This document shows positions 33,425 through 39,026 of a DNA stretch of 39,026 nt, one piece after another (positions within the stretch are counted from its first letter, which is position 1; the number at the start of each line of letters is the position of its first letter). Origin of the DNA: an uncultured Pirellulaceae bacterium (lineage in GTDB: Bacteria > Planctomycetota > Planctomycetia > Pirellulales > Pirellulaceae). The stretch is taken from positions 1-39,026 of the forward strand of contig CALLUY010000042.1 of the NCBI GenBank assembly GCA_938010615.1, read 5' to 3'. The notes under the pieces were generated by a model. It saw only the letters and a program-made list of their open reading frames with translations, did not search any database and had not been told where the DNA came from. Position numbers and translations under genes: made by a program.

Positions 33425-33933
33425 CTAGTCTTCAATCGTGAAAGAAGCCGTCTTTAGATCGAGCTTTCTCGTGACACCACCTCCCGAAGGCTTGAAATTG
33501 AGAGAGGCGTATATTGTGTACTTTCCCGGCAGCAAGTTCGGCGCCATCGGCGCATTGTATCCGTAGTAGTCTTCGTACGGTTTGCTCGTTCCACTTGCTT
33601 GGTCATCCCAAAACACCTTTGCGTCTCCGCTTGGTGTATCGAAGAAGACTGTTTGCTCAAACCCAATTAACTCATGAGGATCACTCTTGGTTACTGTTAT
33701 GGTTCTGAAGACCCTGCCTCCAGAGCATGCGGACGGGATTGTTACCGAAGAATCTTGGTAAATGTCGAAGAAAAGTCCCGTCGATGTTTGCCAAGCTACA
33801 GCATCGATTGATGTTGTCCCTGTGGCCTGTGGGACGTTCGGAGGCGGAGGCGGGCTATCGTTGAGTAACTGAGCACTTAGCTCAACTACACAGAAAGCAG
33901 AAAGCAGAAAGCAGAAAGCAGAAAAATTCTCAT
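33425..33933 (-). pseudogene. Secreted protein gene, currently out of frame at a 7-bp repeat (possible phase-variable gene)
   Basis: ATG 33933 has a good AAGGA ribosome site, but its frame meets TAG at 33888-33886 after 15 codons (MRIFLLSAFCFLLSV). Just there another frame is open all the way to TAG 33425 and encodes ELSAQLLNDSPPPPPNVPQA, then a beta-rich domain (SIDAVAWQTSTGLFFDI, then SGGRVFRTITVTKSDPH, then VFFDTPSGDAKVFWDDQ, then LPGKYTIYASL). That frame has TAA 13 codons before it and no normal start. Adding one 7-bp unit (or removing two) to the repeat at 33891-33925 joins start and body into a 171-residue protein with a perfect signal peptide ending LSA-Q. It could thus be phase-variable, or a decayed gene. 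It lies 41 bp upstream of the neighbour at 33383. Confidence 0.65.
33891..33925. repeat. 7-bp simple sequence repeat in the signal-peptide codons
   Basis: CAGAAAG occurs four times head to tail (33891-33918) and a fifth copy with one changed base follows (CAGAAAA, 33919-33925). Read on the minus strand it encodes repeating Phe-Cys-Leu-Ser-Ala-type hydrophobic residues. Seven is not a multiple of three, so each gain or loss of a unit changes the reading frame of the gene at 33425-33933. Confidence 0.9.
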
Positions 33934-34063
33934 TGCTAATTCCTTTTGAAAATTAATAGCCCTGTAATGTCTTCGGGAGATTATATAGATTTTCCAAGCT
34001 CTGTCAAAAACGTGGTTTTGGTAAAAGAATCTGGAATTGGCTGCCGCTGTTTCAACAATTTTG

Positions 34064-34185
34064 GATACGGTTGTGCTCGAACGGGAGATCGACGTTCACA
34101 TCCGGTCGCTGAGAAAAAACTGGAAGAGTCCGCCGACCGTATCGAAACGGTTCGCGGCATTGGCTACCGGTTTTGCGAAAATTAG
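34064..34185 (+). pseudogene. Degenerate second copy of the phoB 3' end
   Basis: This stretch matches phoB 32448-32569 almost codon for codon (VLEREIDVHIRSLRK, then, after a one-base loss in the A run near 34115, KLEESADRIETVRGIGYRFC, then EN and TAG 34183-34185). Most differences are at third codon positions. It therefore came from a once-functional PhoB-like gene or an old duplication, and is now broken. It has no start. It lies 1.5 kb after the phoB stop, directly beyond the two AT-rich inserted genes. Confidence 0.85.
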
Positions 34186-34329
34186 GCGCTCAATAGTAGC
34201 TCGGCCTCTCCGAGAGCGAGAATTTCCAAAAACATCATCCTCCCAGCGAGAGGGTGATCAGCATTTGAAATCTGCTCTAATGATCTTGCGACGAAACATC
34301 CCATTTGTCCAACCGAACCGACCTTGCCA

Positions 34330-34683
34330 ATGCCCTCGAAACATTCTCACGCTGCATTGATTCGAATGGTTGAAGCCGGTATTCGCGAAGTCGGTGACCT
34401 TCCGTCCAATCGTTTCTACATTCTTGTCCGCGATGTGAAGGTGTCAGGATCGCCACCGACTTCAATGCAAGTATCGGTGTTGGTGCGTTTTCTACCCTCG
34501 GGATCGCCGTATTGTTGCGGGGAGCCCGGTTGCTACTCGAGCGTTTTTCGTACTGAAGGCATCGAAGAACTTGGTGACTACTTGCGCCGTAAAATGAACT
34601 TGAAGCATTCTGTTACAGTCGAACTCAAACCAAGTGTTGAGTACTACGATGATATCGCATTCACTGCTCACAGTGACAGCTAG
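34330..34683 (+). CDS. Small soluble protein of unknown function
   Basis: The product is 117 residues from ATG 34330; an in-frame TTG six bases earlier is possible. It has no signal peptide or membrane segment. Visible features are an N-terminal helix (HAALIRMVEAGIREVGDL), a beta-rich middle (RFYILVRDVKV, then MQVSVLVRFLPSGSPYCCGEPGC) with three close Cys residues, and an ending typical of an alpha/beta domain (HSVTVELKPSVEYYDDI). The Cys group (CC and C) could bind a metal, but this is speculative. I do not recognise the family. The sequence has the codon character of a real gene. It follows the phoB remnant. Confidence 0.65.
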   Translation: MPSKHSHAALIRMVEAGIREVGDLPSNRFYILVRDVKVSGSPPTSMQVSVLVRFLPSGSPYCCGEPGCYSSVFRTEGIEELGDYLRRKMNLKHSVTVELKPSVEYYDDIAFTAHSDS

Positions 34684-34704
34684 AAGATCTGGCTAAGAGA
34701 TCTT

Positions 34705-34968
34705 CTATTCCATTTCTTTGCCAAGTCGCTCCGCAAGTTTCGCGACCAGTTGCGGATCGTCTTTTTTTCGCAGGCTATCGATCGTTGCTTGTTTGACTTC
34801 CAGTTTGAGCAAATGCTTCTCTAGCCGATCCCACTGCGTCTCCCGTTTCTTTCCCTCAGCAAGGAACAATTCGGTCACCAGTTCCTGAACTCGCTGAAGC
34901 GCGATGTTCTCGCGATTCTCGTAGTAGTTCTTGATGATGTTCTGCTGGTATTTGGATCGCTCGGCCAC
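34705..34968 (-). CDS. Small charged helical protein
   Basis: The product is 87 residues, all predicted helical and highly charged: KYQQNIIKNYYENRENIALQ, then RVQELVTELFLAEGKKRETQW, then LEKHLLKLEVKQATIDSLRKK. It looks like a short coiled-coil protein of the type conserved in planctomycetes without a known role. It has no signal peptide. It converges with the gene at 34330 (21-bp gap) and is divergent from the kinase at 35184. The 215 bp between 34969 and 35183 hold no further recognised feature. Confidence 0.75.
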   Translation of the reverse strand: MAERSKYQQNIIKNYYENRENIALQRVQELVTELFLAEGKKRETQWDRLEKHLLKLEVKQATIDSLRKKDDPQLVAKLAERLGKEME

Positions 34969-35183
34969 GATAGTGTCTCTTGAAGTGAAAGTTGCGCAGT
35001 GCCAATTCTGTGGTTTTCGGTTGTCCGCAAGTCAAATTTGAAACTTACGTGGAAATGCCGGATATCCGGATTTTTAATTCGATCAAGATGACGATACGGC
35101 GAACACAACATTAGATTAGAATTAACAGCTGTCACCTTACCTTGAATCGTTTTGCGGTCAACGCAAACGACCGACTTCGATCA

Positions 35184-37961
35184 ATGTCGAAACACAACTC
35201 CATCAACTGTGCTCAGTGTGGCAACGCGACGCCCACCGCTGAGGCGACTCCGAAATTTTGTAGCCATTGCGGCTCGAAATTCGATTCGATTGCCGAGGGA
35301 GTTGGCACGCCAGATTCGACGAAGCATCAGGTGCCAACCAAGACGGTTGCTACGGATTCTGATCGCTTGGCGTTGGACGAAACACACGACTCTTCGTTCG
35401 TGATCCAACCCTCTAAATCGGCCGGGAAACTGCAACCAGGAGACAACGTCGGCCCGTTCAAGCTGGGCTGCGTTTTGGGGTCCGGGGGAATGGGAACGGT
35501 CTATGAAGCTCACGACACCGAAAGCGATTGTCCAGTCGCGTTGAAGATTCTTTCTAGGCAAGTTCACGCGACGTCCGAAGGTGTCGAGCGGTTTCGCCGC
35601 GAGAGTCAGGTAGCCGCATCGATCAATCATCCCGGCAGCACCTTTGTCTATCGCTCGGGGCAATACGGAGAACAATTCTTCATCGCGATGGAGTTGATGA
35701 ATGGCGGCACGCTGAAAGATGTCGTCGAAGAAGATGGCCCGCTTGAAGTTGCCCGAGCAGTGGACTTCATGATTGAGGCAATCGATGGCCTGGCCGTAGC
35801 ACACCGGGTTGGGATCGTACATCGTGACTTCAAGCCATCGAATTGCTTCGTCGACGACGACGGTCGTGCAAAAGTCGGCGACTTTGGTTTGGCGAAGAAC
35901 TTTTTTGGCGACGTAGCACTGACTCAAACAGGAACCTTCGTTGGTACGCCTCAGTTTGCAGCCCCTGAACAACTGCGTGCCGGACACGTCGACGCCAGGA
36001 CGGACATCTATGCCGTAGGCGGGACACTGTTTTATCTTTTGACAGCTCGAGCACCTTTTGTTGGCGACGCGGCGCAAGTGATTTCTGGAATCGCGGCCGA
36101 GCAGGCTCCTAACATCAAGTCGATCTCTGAACACATTCCGGAAAAGCTTGCCTCACTGATTGCGGCGATGCTGGAGAAAGATCCGGCTCGTCGTCCAAGT
36201 AGTCTCGAAGAGATCCGCGTTGCCCTGCTGCCGTTTTCGTCATTGGGAGCCGTTGCTCCCGACAACGGGCAACGAATGGCGGCCTTCTTCATCGATGTGT
36301 TCCTATTTGGATTCGTTGGATTTGGAATCTCAATGGTCGTTAGCCCTATGGCGGTCGTCATTGATCCAGATCGTGTCAATCAGATCTTGTTTATCACCAA
36401 CTTCATCGCGTTAGTCGGTTGGTTTGCAATTCAAGAATACGTTAGCGGGACGACCATCGGTAAATGGTTGTTCAAAATGCGAATCACGAATGAACAAAAT
36501 GATTCGCCCGGACTTTGGCAAGCCATCGTCAGGCCGCTTTTGATTCCCGGTACACGGTCGCTCGTGTTGACAGTTTCGATGATTTGGATCAGTGCACCGA
36601 ACAGCGGGGCAATGAATGACCAACACCTTCTCACTATCGGATTGGCCCAATTGTTTTCGATGCTTGCGTGGATTCCTTGTCTGCTACTTATGCTGACAGC
36701 GCGGGCCGCCAACGGTTACCGTGGCGTTCACGACTTGTTGACCGGAACGCGCGTTGTGCGACTTTCCAGTTCGCTGGATTCCGATATTCCAAAAGACGTC
36801 GCCGTGACGACGCCGCTGACAGTCGATGATGCGGATTCGATTTCCAAAAAGATCGAACCTTTTCGCACCTTGGGACAGTTTGGAAGCAACGCAAATTCCA
36901 GTGAACGAATCCTAGTCGGTGAAGATCCGGAGTTGGATCGGAAAGTCTGGATTTACGAATCGAAAGATCCAGCACCGCCACTTTCCCGCGCCACGATTCG
37001 TCCGACGCGACAGCGAATCATTGCTTCACGAAAAGATGACTCTTGCGATCCACCGCTGAACTATTTTATCGCAGAATGCACCGAAGGCATGCCGCTTGCT
37101 CGATATGTTGAATCCGCGGATCCAGTTCCGTGGACGGTTTTTCGCCCTCTGCTTCGTGAGCTTGCTGCGGAACTGGATCGATCGATTGATGAAGATTCAT
37201 TGCCAACAAATTTCTCAGAAGACAATGTTTGGCTTGACCGAAGTGGCCGCTTGAAGCTGGTTGAAATATCGGTTGAAAACAACAGCCAAACAAACAAACC
37301 AGCGCGTGAAGTTTTTACGGGAATTGTCTGGAAGCTAATCGAAAACCATCCCGTACCCGAGAGCATCATTGAACTGTACGAGCAATGGAAAGTTCCAGAC
37401 GAAATTTCGATGGATCAGATCGCTGACACATTGGATGACATGGTGGATCATCCGTCGAGCTGGACTTGGATCGATCGCGTTGGTGTCATTTGCGCTTCGC
37501 TGACCGTTGAGTTGTCGATACTGTTTTTGTTGGGACAGGCGTGGCTTTGGCTTTGCATTACTCAGTTCAGCGCGGGCGCCACTGCGATCTGCGGGACGTT
37601 TGTTCTTGCTGCCTTATTGGTCGCGTTTGTGACAGGATTCTTTTTTGAGAGTCCAACGTTTTGGTTCCTTGGAATCACCGCGCGAAAACGCGACAAAGTT
37701 CAGAACGCATCGGGTTTTCGATTGGGCATGCGGTGTTTGGTAAGCTGGATTCTTCCAGTCCTGTTCGTGGCTTCGCTGCTCGGAATTATGGCTGCGTCAG
37801 TCAATATGCCGCCTGGCGAATTTCCGACGGAAGTTCTGGTCATGTCATCCGTTTGGATGCTGGTCGCGTTAGTGATGTTGGTGGTGACGCTGTTGAATCT
37901 TGCGAAGCCAGACCGTGGCATCGCTGATTTGCTTTGTGGTACTTCATTGATGAGAAAATAA
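35184..37961 (+). CDS. Membrane Ser/Thr kinase fused to RDD module and a degenerate second kinase-like half
   Basis: ATG 35184 is chosen because it places a zinc ribbon (Cys 9, 12, 26, 29) at the N-terminus; the frame is open 42 bases upstream. The product is 925 residues. The kinase (about 90-350) has GSGGMGTVYEA, VALKIL, HRDFKPSN, GDFGLAKN and APEQ, so it looks active. An RDD-type membrane domain follows (about 363-527: RMAAFFIDVFLFGFVGFG, then TIGKWLFKMRI, then GYRGVHDLLTGTRVV). Then comes a second kinase-like region (about 555-755) lacking HRD and DFG motifs, probably a pseudokinase. The last part (about 763-925) is a second membrane module ending GIADLLCGTSLM, again RDD-like. It looks like an internal duplication with loss of activity in the second half. 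Its TAA overlaps the next ATG. Confidence 0.88.
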   Translation: MSKHNSINCAQCGNATPTAEATPKFCSHCGSKFDSIAEGVGTPDSTKHQVPTKTVATDSDRLALDETHDSSFVIQPSKSAGKLQPGDNVGPFKLGCVLGSGGMGTVYEAHDTESDCPVALKILSRQVHATSEGVERFRRESQVAASINHPGSTFVYRSGQYGEQFFIAMELMNGGTLKDVVEEDGPLEVARAVDFMIEAIDGLAVAHRVGIVHRDFKPSNCFVDDDGRAKVGDFGLAKNFFGDVALTQTGTFVGTPQFAAPEQLRAGHVDARTDIYAVGGTLFYLLTARAPFVGDAAQVISGIAAEQAPNIKSISEHIPEKLASLIAAMLEKDPARRPSSLEEIRVALLPFSSLGAVAPDNGQRMAAFFIDVFLFGFVGFGISMVVSPMAVVIDPDRVNQILFITNFIALVGWFAIQEYVSGTTIGKWLFKMRITNEQNDSPGLWQAIVRPLLIPGTRSLVLTVSMIWISAPNSGAMNDQHLLTIGLAQLFSMLAWIPCLLLMLTARAANGYRGVHDLLTGTRVVRLSSSLDSDIPKDVAVTTPLTVDDADSISKKIEPFRTLGQFGSNANSSERILVGEDPELDRKVWIYESKDPAPPLSRATIRPTRQRIIASRKDDSCDPPLNYFIAECTEGMPLARYVESADPVPWTVFRPLLRELAAELDRSIDEDSLPTNFSEDNVWLDRSGRLKLVEISVENNSQTNKPAREVFTGIVWKLIENHPVPESIIELYEQWKVPDEISMDQIADTLDDMVDHPSSWTWIDRVGVICASLTVELSILFLLGQAWLWLCITQFSAGATAICGTFVLAALLVAFVTGFFFESPTFWFLGITARKRDKVQNASGFRLGMRCLVSWILPVLFVASLLGIMAASVNMPPGEFPTEVLVMSSVWMLVALVMLVVTLLNLAKPDRGIADLLCGTSLMRK

Positions 37962-38821
37962 TGAACTGCTCAAATTGTGAATCCATCTTGCTAACGGACG
38001 TCTTCAAGACTCCCAATCCGATTCGCTGTACGGCGTGCGGCCACATTTCGATTCCTCAAACGAAATCGTCCAATCAGGCAAACCGATTTGCATGGAGAAG
38101 TTTCTGGCTAGGCTTAACGTCGATCGTTCTGTTGTGCTTGACCGGCATCCCCGCGATTTGGTACGGCGTTCGAAGCTTGCTGCAGATGCGTTTTGTTCGC
38201 AGCCAGAAGAATGATCGGAAAGCTGCGATTGCTGGCATCTGCCTTGGCTTGCTATTTGGATTTGTCGGCTCGGGTATCGTCGCGATGATCGGTGCATTTT
38301 CACTCATCTTTATGTTTCTGGTTGAAGAAACGAAAGAGCCCGAACGCATTCAGGAAATTCTTGCCAACATTGGAACGATCGACATCCCCGAAGACTTTCA
38401 TGCGGTGGAGGCCAACCGCGTGGCGAATCAAGTTGAGCAAGTCGATTGGCGAGACAGTTCAAAACTCGAATCAGCCAATGGCCGAGTCCTATTGGTCAAA
38501 GGTGTCACGGAAACCCAGTTTGCCGAAATTCAACGTGGAAAACTGATGAGCATGGATTTGCATCGCGATATTGAAGTTGATGAGTCTTCGCGACGGAGCG
38601 ACAAACGGTTGTGGAGTTTCGCAGGACAAGAACGAGAAGTCACGCGAACGACGTTGCACGCCAAACAGGGAGACTTCGAGGTCATACGGTATGCCGTGAC
38701 AACCATTGCGGATAATGAAAAGGAGTTTTCTGCGTTGGCTGTCAGTATTCGAAAGCCCGGAGATTTTACCGAAGCCGACGTGCGGAAAATTTTCGAATCT
38801 TATGAACGTAAGTCCGACTAA
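37961..38821 (+). CDS. Zinc-ribbon membrane protein, partner of the kinase
   Basis: The product is 286 residues, beginning one base inside the kinase stop (TAATG), so it is translationally coupled. Cys 3, 6, 23 and 26 (NCSNC and CTACGH) form a zinc ribbon like that of the kinase. Two membrane helices follow (about 50-72, FWLGLTSIVLLCLTGIPAIW; about 90-118, IAGICLGLLFGFVGSGIVAM), arranged as in DUF4190-type domains. The outer C-terminal domain (about 125-286) is mixed alpha/beta and unknown. It is likely a signalling or assembly partner of the kinase. An earlier in-frame start would fall inside the kinase gene and is less likely. Confidence 0.8.
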   Translation: MNCSNCESILLTDVFKTPNPIRCTACGHISIPQTKSSNQANRFAWRSFWLGLTSIVLLCLTGIPAIWYGVRSLLQMRFVRSQKNDRKAAIAGICLGLLFGFVGSGIVAMIGAFSLIFMFLVEETKEPERIQEILANIGTIDIPEDFHAVEANRVANQVEQVDWRDSSKLESANGRVLLVKGVTETQFAEIQRGKLMSMDLHRDIEVDESSRRSDKRLWSFAGQEREVTRTTLHAKQGDFEVIRYAVTTIADNEKEFSALAVSIRKPGDFTEADVRKIFESYERKSD

Positions 38822-38840
38822 TGGAGAGCCCATTTTGTAA

Positions 38841-39026
38841 CTCGCGTGCAATACAAGCCCGAAGCGCAAGTTTTGAAGTTGCACACATTTTTATTCCGAA
38901 GGAATTTCAGCCATTAGCCGGAGGTCGAGCGTAGCGACCACCTCCGGAACCCTAGGAATGCACGATTCGATCCTGAAGGGATCGCAGCAAACGCCCGCTG
39001 TGATCCCTTCGGGATCATGTTTGCTT
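38841..39026. repeat. Mixed repeat zone at the window end
   Basis: A half copy of family A (CAATACAAGCCCGAAGCGCA, 38849-38868) is followed by TTTTGAAGTTGCACAC. Then come three short hairpins: CCGGAGGT with ACCTCCGG (38918-38947), CGATCCTGAAGGGATCG (38969-38985) and GATCCCTTCGGGATC (39002-39016). The CTTCGGG-type hairpins are of the kind seen at many places in planctomycete genomes. No gene is seen here; the element may continue beyond the window. Confidence 0.8.

Noticed and set aside
35181-36134. 317-codon open frame opposite the second kinase
   Set aside because: The plus strand encodes all Hanks kinase motifs here, so this is a shadow.

Overview
The window looks like chromosomal DNA of a marine-type planctomycete, probably Pirellulaceae. 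This is inferred from the gene families: an ECF sigma factor paired with a large Ser/Thr kinase, a second kinase with RDD membrane modules, secreted YCF48/CBM9 and toroid proteins, a HisA-like C1 protein, many isolated signal-peptide proteins, and frequent long palindromic repeats between genes. GC is roughly 50-55%. No rRNA, tRNA, CRISPR array, transposase or phage gene was seen.

Layout. 1-2256: the tail of an unknown gene, a 30-bp perfect palindrome, a secreted EF-hand protein and, upstream on the minus strand, a thioredoxin-like protein whose frame is interrupted by one in-frame TGA. 2420-6056: ECF sigma factor and TPR Ser/Thr kinase. 6057-9337: a PadR regulator with its membrane partner and a SRAP (YedK/HMCES) protein, separated by a recurring inverted-repeat element. 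9410-12587: a small membrane protein, then feoA-feoB-Cys-rich protein on the minus strand. 12836-17960: a YCF48/CBM9 protein and a membrane-anchored toroid protein. 18100-22988: HisA-like protein, OmpH/Skp chaperone inside a repeat-rich zone, GlmU-like nucleotidyltransferase and MetF. 23037-26639: a TPR protein and a convergent TIGR03790-type protein. 26838-32569: Pho box, pstS-pstC-pstA-pstB-phoU-phoB. 32604-34185: an AT-richer insert of two secreted-protein genes, ending in a degenerate second copy of the phoB 3' end. 34330-38821: two small unknown genes, then a kinase-RDD-pseudokinase protein overlapping a zinc-ribbon membrane protein. The end is again repetitive.

Most notable points. (1) The TGA at 2023-2025 is followed 25 nt later by a hairpin with a GGU loop, as expected for a bacterial SECIS element, so the gene is a strong selenoprotein candidate. 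(2) The gene at 33425-33933 has a 7-bp repeat tract inside its signal-peptide codons. The present copy number puts it out of frame and one more unit restores a complete secreted protein, which suggests phase variation. (3) One repeat family ends exactly at the TAG stop codons of three genes. (4) The pst-pho operon has no phoR beside it, and its PstA carries a roughly 100-residue insertion.

How the genes work together. The pst-pho block is a phosphate uptake and sensing unit, probably self-controlled through the Pho box. feoA, feoB and the Cys-rich protein form a ferrous-iron importer. The ECF sigma factor and kinase, the PadR pair and the second kinase are three separate signalling modules.
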